From NCBI GenBank assembly GCA_041741095.1, contig JBGSKQ010000013.1, positions 1 to 64,000 on the forward strand: a DNA stretch of 64,000 nt, in the 5' to 3' direction. The stretch's first letter is position 1, and each line of letters starts with the position of its first letter. Below the pieces are notes generated by a model that was not told the DNA's origin, ran no database searches, and saw nothing but the letters and a program-made list of their open reading frames with translations. Below are positions 51,082-60,200 of this stretch, one piece after another. This DNA is from UBA6168 sp041741095. Lineage in GTDB: Bacteria > Bacteroidota > Bacteroidia > Chitinophagales > Saprospiraceae. The translations under genes and the position numbers were made by a program.

Positions 51082-51447
51082 ATGAAAATTGCCTTGATAG
51101 CACACGACGGGAAAAAGCCGGAAATGGTGGCTTTCATTCTCCAGAACAAAACCTTCCTTTCAAATTCTACCCTCTTTGCCACCGGCACCACGGGCAGTCA
51201 CATCGAAAGGGCCGGTATTGACGTTGAGCTGTTGTTGTCCGGGCCTCGGGGCGGCGATGCCCAAATCGCCGCCATGGTGGCCGAAGGCAAGCTCGATTTG
51301 GTCATTTTTTTTCGTGATCCATTGGGCAAACATCCCCACGAACCCGACGTGCAGATGCTCATGCGCATGTGCGACGTGCATAATTTGCCATTGGCGACAA
51401 ACCCGGCGGCGGCGAAGTTGATGCTGGCAGGGCTGGCTGTCGAATAG
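51082..51447 (+). CDS. mgsA: methylglyoxal synthase
   Basis: 121 residues from MKIALIAHDGKK, the standard start; an open frame 30 codons longer has no family support. Conserved active-site features: AHDGKK, FATGTTG (phosphate-binding), SGPRGGDAQI (catalytic Asp59) and FFRDPLGKHPHEPDV (Asp79 and His residues). It converts dihydroxyacetone phosphate to methylglyoxal and phosphate in the glycolytic bypass. E. coli has LGGD where this has RGGD; the Asp is kept. Confidence 0.93.
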   Translation: MKIALIAHDGKKPEMVAFILQNKTFLSNSTLFATGTTGSHIERAGIDVELLLSGPRGGDAQIAAMVAEGKLDLVIFFRDPLGKHPHEPDVQMLMRMCDVHNLPLATNPAAAKLMLAGLAVE

Positions 51448-51460
51448 TCATTATGGAACT

Positions 51461-51549
51461 GGTAGTGGGTTAAAAAGGTTGAACAGCGTTTTTAAATTTT
51501 TGACTATCAATCATTTAGAAACGACTATCAACCCCTTTGACCCACTACC
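51461..51549. repeat. inverted repeat GGTAGTGGGT
   Basis: Arms 51461-51482 (GGTAGTGGGTTAAAAAGGTT...) and 51528-51549 are complementary over 22 bases with four mismatches. It lies between the mgsA stop and a convergent lipoprotein gene and may terminate either. Confidence 0.65.
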
Positions 51550-51568
51550 TTGGATGTATGAATGGTAG

Positions 51569-51961
51569 CTAAAGTGTAGAAAAAATAGTTTCACTGCCAT
51601 AATATACAGTGCCATCTTTAACAATTATATAGCTGTTCACATAATAAGTAGTGGCTGATTGCAACTCTGAAAGCGTTACAACAAAACTACCGGGGCCGCT
51701 TCCTTTTGTTTCCTTGTCGTCGTACAAATCAGGAATAGGCGACAAATCGTAACACACCCCTCTTTCAACTATTTCAGCGTCGCAGGGCACCAAAAGTATA
51801 TCACAGCTGATGACCGCCATATCGTTGGAAATAGCAGCTGGTTCGGTAAGTATAATGGCATCGCCACCTAAATCACAATTGCCTTCTTTTTTACAAGAAA
51901 TAATGGTGGTTAGAGTCATTATGAACAACAAAGTGTAAGAATTAAAAGATATCCGTTTCAT
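51569..51961 (-). CDS. lipoprotein with one Fn3/FISUMP-like domain
   Basis: 130 residues from the lipoprotein-signal ATG (SYTLLFIMTLTTIISC, Cys24); a longer frame was not used. The mature part matches the repeat so common in Bacteroidetes surface proteins: ERGVCYDLSPIPDLYDDKET, GSGPGSFVVTLSELQSATTY YVNSYI and GSETIFSTL. Normally it occurs several times per protein, here only once. Probably an outer-surface or periplasmic lipoprotein of unknown role. The 240-base gap upstream shows nothing. Confidence 0.7.
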   Translation of the reverse strand: MKRISFNSYTLLFIMTLTTIISCKKEGNCDLGGDAIILTEPAAISNDMAVISCDILLVPCDAEIVERGVCYDLSPIPDLYDDKETKGSGPGSFVVTLSELQSATTYYVNSYIIVKDGTVYYGSETIFSTL

Positions 51962-52201
51962 GATTGAATAGATTGTTGAAGACCAGGGAAAACATAAAAT
52001 CTCCACAATTCAAGCTTAGGTTGCTTCGGCGTGGGTCACATTCCCTCAAAAGCATCCTGCCCAATTTGTAAGTTCGACATTTTTTCCGCAGTTTTCTGAT
52101 GATAGAATAAAATGGGTTTGAAGTCGAGTTTGGTCTGCACATCATGCGAACCAAGTTCAATAGCCATATATATATGTAAGTAGATTTCGGAATTATCGGG
52201 T

Positions 52202-53179
52202 TCAAAATGAATAAGAAAGGTTCACTTCATGCGTACTCCCCAATTGGACATTGTAGGGCGTCAGGGAGAAATTGGCGGCATAGCCGATCTTGAACACCTG
52301 CTCTTTATAACCTTTGCTGCCCACAATGACACCTGCCTCCAACCGCAGGTCGTCGCTGTTGAACAACCCCTTCCCAAAGCTCATGGAGTAACCTCCGCCC
52401 ACCCACAATAACCCCTGCAATTGAAACCGGAGTGCGGCATTGGCTTTTGCCGGTGCATTTTCAGCATAGTTTATACTCAGCGAGGGTTCCAGAAAGGACA
52501 GGTCGGCATCGCCGGAGAGGCCGCTAAGGAATTTCACATAGCCTATGCTGCCATGGTAATGGCGCATTCGGTACAAATGATAATCTTCATTTCCTTTATT
52601 GGAAACCTCAACATCAGTGACGGTGGGCATCGAAAGGCCCATGTAGAAAATGTCGTTGTAAGTAAGTTCTGCCTGGTAATAAGCCCCCAAGCTGAAATCC
52701 ACATAAAACTTGCTCCGATCTTCCAGCCCAATGGCATCCCCGGCATCCCGAAGGTAGCTGGCGTCGCCCTTGAACCGATTTTGGAAAAACCCCGCTGCCA
52801 GCCCGACGGAAAGTGTGCCATCGCCCAACGGCATCAGGTAGGCATAACGTAGGAAGCCGCCGGAAGTGCTCGTCGGCCCTGTCTGGTCGGTGAGCAAGGA
52901 GATGCCGGCTATCATGCGCTCGTCGGCCATGCAGCGGTCGTAGCGGAGCATCCCCGTTTTTGGGCCATCTTCAATGCCTGTCCATTGGGTGCGGAACGAG
53001 GCGGAGAAGTGGTTGTCCATATCGAAATTATAGACAAGGTTGTCCCGGTGAGCAGTGGCCGGGTTGAGGATATGGTCGTATTGGTTGTTTTGCGAGAAGA
53101 GGGGGATCTGTTGGGCATGAATTCTGGAAAAACAAACCGCAAATAAATTAATGGAGAATATTAGAAATTTATTTTTCAT
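52202..53179 (-). CDS. PorP/SprF-family type IX secretion protein
   Basis: 325 residues from the signal-peptide ATG (MKNKFLIFSINLFAVCFSRI). The family motif PLFSQNNQYDHILNPATAHR (about 26-45) is followed by the WTGIEDGPKTGMLRYD strand pair and beta-barrel sequence ending VNLSYSF. It is the third gene of a minus-strand cluster behind the tail-like protein and the CHU_C protein, the usual arrangement in which PorP/SprF serves the cargo encoded beside it. Spacing to the upstream gene is 54 bases. Confidence 0.9.
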   Translation of the reverse strand: MKNKFLIFSINLFAVCFSRIHAQQIPLFSQNNQYDHILNPATAHRDNLVYNFDMDNHFSASFRTQWTGIEDGPKTGMLRYDRCMADERMIAGISLLTDQTGPTSTSGGFLRYAYLMPLGDGTLSVGLAAGFFQNRFKGDASYLRDAGDAIGLEDRSKFYVDFSLGAYYQAELTYNDIFYMGLSMPTVTDVEVSNKGNEDYHLYRMRHYHGSIGYVKFLSGLSGDADLSFLEPSLSINYAENAPAKANAALRFQLQGLLWVGGGYSMSFGKGLFNSDDLRLEAGVIVGSKGYKEQVFKIGYAANFSLTPYNVQLGSTHEVNLSYSF

Positions 53180-53233
53180 GGCTAATGATTTTGAAAGTGA
53201 TGTGTTCTTTGTTGAAATCAAGATTCTCCATTA

Positions 53234-55006
53234 TCATTTATTTTCTTTTGACGGTTGTGGAACGTCGAAACAGCTGGCAGGTGGAGGCAGGTTTTCCGAT
53301 TCTTTATTATAATTTGGGAGCTTCTGTTTTTCCCTTATAGGCTTGTAATTTTCATACCCTTTTCTAACTCCCTTCACTTCCCAATCAAAATTGAATGATT
53401 GCGTCCCATTCATCAATTCCTTGACAACAAAGCCGTCTTTCCTCTTTTCCACTATTGATAAACCATAAGTGGAACTTGAGAGTGGAGTCACTGAGATAGT
53501 TACTGTTTCCGGATTGACGACCAAACCAAAATGCTCGGAATATTTAATAAAAGCCTCTCCATTTTCCAGTTTGGATGTTCCACGTTCATAAGCTGCGGAT
53601 TCTGGCCCCTCTATACACGCATACCATATTTCCTTAGTTCTGTCTTCTGGGTGATCTATCTTAAAATGTTTATTTCCAGAACACCAAAGTTGGCCTTTGC
53701 CATCGTCGTCAATACAAAGTTGCGCCTGTATATTTCCGCTTGCATCGCACACATCAAGGCAACCGTAATTTGGATTGTCCGGATGTGCCCTCAACCTGAT
53801 ATTATCGTTCCCATTTGGGCCAAGTGTAGAAATGTAGCCATTTCCAACAGGAAGAATTGTCATCCTTGCCCTGCTTGCCCCTGAGCCATTAAAAGTACCT
53901 ATCCAACCGTGGTTGTTATTACCTGCCACCACTCCAAACTCTATATTGGAAGCTCCGTTTGAGCCATCCAAACCCATCCAGCCGTAACTGTTGGCAGAAG
54001 CGTAAACCCTGGTAATATCGTTCTCGGAAATTGAAAATGAACTGTTCACATCCAGCCTAGCGTTAGGGGAATTTGTATTAACACCCAGATAGGAATCTAC
54101 CCAAAACCTATCCGCCCTGATTTTAAGATCGTCGTCATTATCTTCCTCCAGATAGACATAATCCAAGTCCCCAAAATTCATCCTGCCCAATGAGCCAGAA
54201 GTGCCCATGCCTTGCAAACGAAGCAGCTTGTTTGCCCCGGCAATGTGCAGTTTGTTTTCCATGAAACTATCCTTATTGATGCCTACGGAATTCCCAGGAT
54301 AGTTGATACCGCCCGGTACAGAAACCCAAGGACTTAGACTTGCTAATGAGATTGAATTTCCGTTGCTGACAGTAAGTGTATCCTCAATTAACTCAAGCGT
54401 TTGGATTTCATTTGTTGGATCATCGTCCAGCAACACTACTTTCCCACCATTCTGATTAAGAGTTATTGTATCGCCGTTTTTGAAAATTTGCTGCAATTCA
54501 TTCACGGCGCTGCTATCCGGTAAATAGATGAACCCGCCATTCAATGATAGCATGATAGTTCCGCCATTTATACTTATATCCTGTAACTCATTTTCCGGAT
54601 CCCGATCCGCATCCGAAGTCTCCCACGTAGCCAGCGGCACGGCCAGCAGCTGCGACGCCCCCATCAGTTCAAAATCCGTCCCGCCTTCCGGGTCAATTTC
54701 TATTTTCAAATAAAAGTCACCAGCGCCCCAGGGTATTTCCTCGAAGTCGCCATCGGGCTGTTCGCCGCCCCCGATGGTGAAGCTCACCAGGCCAAATTGG
54801 TTGGTCGTCTTATTGTGTATCTCCGAGTAGAGGTTAGTACCGTCGGGGCTGCCTTCGAGGATTCCGATGCGGAAGGTCACGTTCCTGTCTACCAACACTT
54901 GGCGGGTCACATCCCGCAAAACGGTCTGGTATCGGAAGCCTTTGGTTTGACCAAAAACGGCAATGGAAGATAGGATGAGCAACAGGGAAAAGATGGTATT
55001 TTTCAT
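53234..55006 (-). CDS. secreted trimeric tail-like protein
   Basis: 590 residues with a signal peptide (LLLILSSIAVFGQ). The N-terminal region (about 20-135, FRYQTVLRDVTRQVLVDRNV TFRIGI, FYLKIEIDPEGG) is the module found at the start of many Bacteroidota surface proteins. Short repeats follow (LSLNGGFIYLPD, LNQNGGKVVLLD). The C-terminal 130 residues include KHFKIDHPEDRTKEIWYACI EGPE, AYERGTSKLENGEAFIKYSE and the SSTYGLSIVEKRKDGFVVKE core seen in tail-fibre-like proteins. It lies between CHU_C and PorP/SprF genes, probably one operon building a surface fibre. Confidence 0.8.
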   Translation of the reverse strand: MKNTIFSLLLILSSIAVFGQTKGFRYQTVLRDVTRQVLVDRNVTFRIGILEGSPDGTNLYSEIHNKTTNQFGLVSFTIGGGEQPDGDFEEIPWGAGDFYLKIEIDPEGGTDFELMGASQLLAVPLATWETSDADRDPENELQDISINGGTIMLSLNGGFIYLPDSSAVNELQQIFKNGDTITLNQNGGKVVLLDDDPTNEIQTLELIEDTLTVSNGNSISLASLSPWVSVPGGINYPGNSVGINKDSFMENKLHIAGANKLLRLQGMGTSGSLGRMNFGDLDYVYLEEDNDDDLKIRADRFWVDSYLGVNTNSPNARLDVNSSFSISENDITRVYASANSYGWMGLDGSNGASNIEFGVVAGNNNHGWIGTFNGSGASRARMTILPVGNGYISTLGPNGNDNIRLRAHPDNPNYGCLDVCDASGNIQAQLCIDDDGKGQLWCSGNKHFKIDHPEDRTKEIWYACIEGPESAAYERGTSKLENGEAFIKYSEHFGLVVNPETVTISVTPLSSSTYGLSIVEKRKDGFVVKELMNGTQSFNFDWEVKGVRKGYENYKPIREKQKLPNYNKESENLPPPASCFDVPQPSKENK

Positions 55007-55058
55007 GATTGTTGTTTTTTAAATAGTTGAATGTTAGATGGTTGGATGGTTTTGTGGG

Positions 55059-55589
55059 TCAGCGTTTGATGGTGATGGAGCCGTAGAGCAGTTCGCCCCT
55101 GCCAATCTCAAGTTTGACAAGGTAGTAGTAGGTAGCTTCAGGCAGAGGCTTTCCCGATTGGGAGATGCCCCGCCAGTCGTTCAGATAGGGCTTGGCCTCG
55201 AAAACGGTGCCGCCCCAACGGTTCAGGACGATGAGTTCATTTTTCGGATAGTTCAAGATGTCCTCTAGGATGAGGGCATCGTTCAGGCCGTCGCCGTTTG
55301 GGGTGATGACCAATTGTTGCTGTTTCACGTTCAGTACGTTGAGGTACATGTCTTCCGACTGGTGGAAGCCCTGGGTCAGGGTGTACACCGGGCCTTCGTA
55401 AGTGTCGGTGGCCACCTCGCCAACCGTCCAGCCCATAACGATGCCATTGGCGGCGAACTGGTCACCAGTGCAGGACCATACTTCCGGGGCAACGAGGACG
55501 GTTTGGGCGGAAGCGTTGTGCTGAAGAGCCGTTATTGTCAGCAGGACAATCAAGGCCGCTTTTTGAGTGGGTTGAAGGATGGGTTTCAT
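55059..55589 (-). CDS. secreted protein with gliding-motility C-terminal (CHU_C, T9SS type B) domain
   Basis: 176 residues from the ATG at the signal peptide (ALIVLLTITALQHNASAQ). A small N-terminal domain (VMGWTVGEVATDTYEGPVYT LTQGFHQ) leads into the CHU_C domain: LVITPNGDGLNDALILEDIL, ELIVLNRWGGTVFEAKPYLN DW, ATYYYLVKLE. This domain is the type B signal for export by the type IX system. The first gene of the cluster; 52 bases separate it from the tail-like gene. Confidence 0.88.
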   Translation of the reverse strand: MKPILQPTQKAALIVLLTITALQHNASAQTVLVAPEVWSCTGDQFAANGIVMGWTVGEVATDTYEGPVYTLTQGFHQSEDMYLNVLNVKQQQLVITPNGDGLNDALILEDILNYPKNELIVLNRWGGTVFEAKPYLNDWRGISQSGKPLPEATYYYLVKLEIGRGELLYGSITIKR

Positions 55590-55755
55590 TGTTACTGTGT
55601 TTTGGATTTGGGCAAAGGGATGGCCGGGCAGGGATCTGCCATCGCCTATTGCCGCATAATATTTTTGATTAATAAAAAAAGGTTGCCTTGCCAATAGCCC
55701 CTTGCCCAAGGTGCCGGAAATAAGGATTGAGTTTACAGCCTGACCTAAGATTTAC

Positions 55756-56556
55756 TTACGGGTAATAAAGCAGCAAGGCGCAAAACTCTATGTCGTCCCA
55801 AGGATCTGATGCATCGTTGGCACCCGTTTTAATAGTCAACGTATTGTAACCGGCCTGGAATACGTTGCTTGGAATTACATCAGGATTCAATTGAATATCC
55901 CATTTGCTCAAATCTCCATCGGATGATGAATTTCCAAGTTTGTTAGTTGTTATCCCGTTGATTTTTATTTCTGTCGGATGTTCAATACCTCTTGCGTATA
56001 ATTGCAAGTAAGGCATTGTACCTGGAATACCTGAAAGATAAAAGCTGAACGATCTTTCGATGCCTTCTGTGGGTAGCTGATGCTGCGAATTCGCCGACCC
56101 CCCGTACTGATCATTGCCAAGGTGGTGCAAGCTGGTCTCTTTAACTAAGACAGTTGAAGGGGTTTCCTTGCAAGGGACGGACAAATTACTGATGTTATAG
56201 GTAGCTCCTGGCACAGAAAAAGCTCTGGGCCTGATGCTGCTGTGATCAACAGTTACAATAACATAGGTCGGCAAGGAAACATCATTAGGGATTTTTATCT
56301 GGCACCTGCCTTGGTTGTCTGTGGTAGCAGAAAAAAGTTGATCAAAGGTTTCTATCAATACACTTGCGTTGGAGATTGTCAGGTCGTTGCGCTTAATTGT
56401 AAAATTGTAAGACCTAACGTCTTCGGGAACAGGAGGAGGGGGTGGAGGTGGCGGATCAACAGTAGGGCCCGGGTCACAATCGCCATCCAGGCAACAGGAC
56501 GATAAGAGAATAAAACTGGCAAATACCAATGTGAGGATTTGCTGAATGTTTTTCAT
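55756..56556 (-). CDS. hypothetical lipoprotein with polyproline linker
   Basis: 266 residues from the lipoprotein-signal ATG (LVFASFILLSSC, Cys20). A PGPTVDPPPPPPPPVPEDV linker (about 28-46) is followed by a beta-sandwich (YNFTIKRNDLTISNASVLIE ... TTDNQGRCQIKIP, a carboxypeptidase-regulatory-like fold). The C-terminal domain (FYLSGIPGTMPYLQLYARGI ... AGYNTLTIKTGANDASDPWD DIEFCALLLYY) resembles a galactose-binding-like jelly roll. Probably surface-exposed and glycan-binding, by inference. It is 166 bases upstream of the T9SS cluster. Confidence 0.75.
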   Translation of the reverse strand: MKNIQQILTLVFASFILLSSCCLDGDCDPGPTVDPPPPPPPPVPEDVRSYNFTIKRNDLTISNASVLIETFDQLFSATTDNQGRCQIKIPNDVSLPTYVIVTVDHSSIRPRAFSVPGATYNISNLSVPCKETPSTVLVKETSLHHLGNDQYGGSANSQHQLPTEGIERSFSFYLSGIPGTMPYLQLYARGIEHPTEIKINGITTNKLGNSSSDGDLSKWDIQLNPDVIPSNVFQAGYNTLTIKTGANDASDPWDDIEFCALLLYYP

Positions 56557-56721
56557 GATTTTGAGTTTTAAAAAATGAAACAATAGTTTATCCATGCCGG
56601 CAGCGCTCACTCGCACCCCGGCAGGTTGATTCCAATATCTTTTTTGTGGATGAAAAGCCTATTCTCTAATTCGTTGCCACATCCTTTTTCCGATTTAGGC
56701 TCTTCAAAAAGATTGTTTACC

Positions 56722-56861
56722 TAAGTACTCTGTAAACTAAATTTCTTTATTTTCCGACATGCGGACGGATGGGGGTTTGGGGGTGAAAATTGCTAGCGCA
56801 ATTTTCACCCCCGGAATCCCCATTACAAAATGTCAAGAAACTTAGTTTACAAAGTACTAAG
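56722..56861. repeat. composite palindrome with GTGAAAATTGC hairpin
   Basis: Outer arms TAAGTACTCTGTAAACTAAA (from 56722) and AAACTTAGTTTACAAAGTAC (to about 56858) enclose GGGGGTGAAAATTGC/GCAATTTTCACCCCC, a perfect 15-bp hairpin, next to the GGGGTTTGGGGG motif of the 6770-type repeats. It lies in the 690-base gap 56557-57246; the remainder of that gap holds the terminator at 57132 and no credible gene. Confidence 0.65.
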
Positions 56862-57131
56862 TTATTAGCACACCTTTTTTAAGATTGTGCCAACCAAGGT
56901 GTTGCTTCGAATAGTGGCTGCTTTGTAATAGGATTATTATAATTAGTGATTCTATCTTCGGCGAACACCCTGGCATATTTGGCAAACAACTTAGTTTTTT
57001 CAGGTCACGATGCAAAGATGCAGCCGTAACCCATCGGGCAGTTAGTAAGATTTTCCCAACTATCTGGATGATCTTCCCAAAAATCTAATGCGTTGGAAAA
57101 GAACAACTTAGCTGTAAAGTGTTTTTCAATT

Positions 57132-57167
57132 TGGGAAAAAAATCCAGGTGGCTGGATTTTTTTCCCA
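57132..57167 (-). terminator. strong terminator of the hybrid two-component gene
   Basis: Perfect 16-bp arms TGGGAAAAAAATCCAG (57132-57147) and CTGGATTTTTTTCCCA (57152-57167) around a 4-base loop, 80 bases after the stop codon on the minus strand; T-rich stretches are inside the stem as well as after it. Confidence 0.65.
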
Positions 57168-57246
57168 CTACGAAAAAATTGCGATCGGGAAAAAAATGAA
57201 GGAGGAAAGCTCGGAGCGGGAAGAATGTTAAGGTGGCAGGGAAAAT

Positions 57247-60200
57247 TCAATTACGTTCTTTATACTCGGTTGGCGTCATTCCAATTTCTCTCGAAAAAAT
57301 CCTAGAAAAATAATTTGGGTCGTTGAAGCCTGTTTCGTAGGCTACCTCCGCAACACCCATGCCCGGCTGCTGCAAAAGTTCCATCGCTTTTTTCAAGCGC
57401 ATCACCCGGATGAGGTCAACCGGTGTTTTGTCGGAAATAGCAGAAAGCTTGCGGTGAAGCTGTGAGCTTGACATAGCCAAGTTACGGCAAAGTGCAGCTG
57501 CTCCAAAATCCGGATCTTTAAGCTTTTTATTGATTTCAGTAAGCACTCTCGTCATAAAAGCGTCTTCAACAGGAAGGTCAAATGTAAGTTGGGAATGTGC
57601 TTCATATTTAGCTTCTACCGGAACGGTGAGTGTGGAGTATCGTTTGATAAGTCCCTGCCTGAGCTTTAACAAGTTTTCAATGTTGACCATCAGTTCCTCT
57701 TCGTCAAAAGGTTTTGACAAGTAGGCATCTGCGCCTCGCCTAAGCCCAGCGAGCCTGTCTTTTACCTCGGCCTTGGCTGTCAGCATGATGATGGGTACAT
57801 GGCTGGTGCGCTCATCGTTTTTCAGTGTTTGGCAAACTTCAAAACCGTCTTTTTCGGGCATCATGACATCGCTGATGATCAAATCAGGCACTAGTTCCAA
57901 GGCTTTGTCAATGCCAATGCTCCCATTTTCAGCAAAATGAACTTGGTATTTTTTTCTCAATGGGTTGGCAATAAATCTTGCCACTTCTGCATTGTCTTCT
58001 ACGATCAGGATTTGTGCCCGTCCCTTTTCGCCAATTAATATTTCTTTATTTTCGTCAACAGTGCTTTCAGTAGCATTGATGGGTATAGCAAAAGTTCCTG
58101 CATTATCTATTTCATTGATTGAATCGGGTACTGTCGCATAGCTATGTATGGGTAACCGTACTTTAAAAGCTGTGCCCAGATCTGGTATGCTCTCTACTTC
58201 AATGTGACCACCCAACAGTTCCACCAATTCTTTTGTCAAATTCAGACCGATACCGGTGCCTTCCCCTTTGCGGGTAGATGAGTTGTCAACCTGGTAAAAG
58301 CGGTCGAAGATGCGGGGCAGTTGGCTAGGTTCGATGCCGATGCCGGTGTCCTTGACAACAAGAAGTAGCAAATCTCCTTTAGCCGTATGTTCGGTTTTTA
58401 TTTCCAAAACCACCTTGCCATGCGGAGGGGTAAACTTTATGGCATTGAACAATAAATTGCTCACTATTTTGATCGTTTTGTCCCTATCGTAATCCATATC
58501 AAAATTGTCCAAATTGGAGTGAAAATCAAGTTGAATGGTCTTGTTTTGGGCCATACTTGAGAAGGACTCCGTAAGGTACCTTAAATAGGCAATTATATCA
58601 CCCTTTACCCAATTAGGCTTTAGACTTGCCGATTCCAATTTCTTGACATCAAGCATTTGGTTTACTAAATTGAGCAACCGTTGGCCATTTTGTAAAATAC
58701 TTCTAAAAGCAGACTGGCTTTCTACTGTATTTATGGAATATTCCGCATTGATATGTCGTTTTGCCAAGCCTATAATTAAGGTTAGCGGGGTACGGAATTC
58801 GTGGGTAACATTGGCATATAGTTGCCCTTTCAACTCGTCTAGCTCTTTTAGTCGCTTTGTTTCTTCCATTGCCAGTCTCCGCTTTAACTGGTAAAGCCAA
58901 ATAAAGTAGGCGAGATAGGCCAATGACGCCAAGTAAATCAAAATCGCCCACCATGTTTTCCACCAAGGCGGCAGGATACGGATTTTCAATTGAATCGGAT
59001 CGCTCCAATTGCTCTGTAGGTTGGCGGCCTTTACCAGGACAGTATAGATTCCGGGTGAGAGTTTGGTCAAACTTATCTGTCCTTTGCTGTCGGGCAATTC
59101 AATCCATTCATCCCTTAAGCCTTCTACTTTGTATTGATACCTGTTTTTGTCAGCCTGAGAATAGCTAATGGCCGAAAACCCAATGCTTAGGAAGTTCTCA
59201 TGGTGCTTTAGCCTGATCTGGCCCAAAGAATCCAGTTCCCTCGGAAAGGGACGGTCTTGCTCCAGTACTTTAACGCTTGTAAAAATGACCCTGGGAATAA
59301 TGTTCATGTTTTTGAGCCGGTCTGGTATCATGTAATTAAACCCGTTGCTTTGGCCAATAAATAAAGTACCATCTCTTGCTGCCCATAACCCAAGACGATA
59401 AAAAAAGGTAGACCGAAGCCCGTCGCTTTCCGTAAAATTGAAGAACCTTTTGTTGGTGCTGTCGTATTTGCTCAAGCCTTTCTCAGTGGTGGCCCAAATG
59501 TTTCCTTCTTTGTCTTTAACCAGCTTTGTGACTTTGTTAAATGGCAAGCCTTCATTTTGCCCTATCTCTTGCATTTTTTTTTTAGAAGGCGAATTAGGAT
59601 CCAATTTCAAGATGTATTGGCCTTGGGTACCCAACCAAATTTCCCCATTTTCGCCCACAATTGTCGAAGCGAGGTAGGCAAACCAACCATTTTCTTTTGA
59701 TGGGTGAACACGTTCAAGCTGTTGGTTGGATTTATTAAATTTGTAAACGCCGTTCTCCATGCTTGCCACCCATAGATTTCCGGCATTGTCGTCAGTTATT
59801 TCCAGCAATTCAGAATTGGCACCGGGCAGCTTAAAAAGCTTTTCAGTTTCCTCTTTAAAGGACACTTTTACCAATCCTACATTGTTTACGGCCAACCAAA
59901 GATTTCCTTCATCGTCAATTTTTATATCAGCAACGGTATTTTTTTGGATATTGAACTTGTCCTGTTCTGGCAACCTTACAGGCATAAGCATATTGATTAC
60001 TGGAACATATTGCCACAAAGATGGCCGAACCAATTTCAGGTTGCCCGAATTTGGATGAATTTTAGCCCCCAGCCAAACGTTTCCCGCCTTGTCCACAGCA
60101 ATGGACGTGAAAGAGTTATTTGACTCGCCATCATAGAAATTGGCAGTTTTCAATTTTCTAAACGATTGGCCATCCTTTTGGAAAATATGCATCCCTGTGC

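Noticed and set aside
57005..57250. 81-codon minus frame (and a 70-codon plus frame) after the hybrid regulator
   Set aside because: Built on the terminator hairpin and AT-rich low-complexity sequence.
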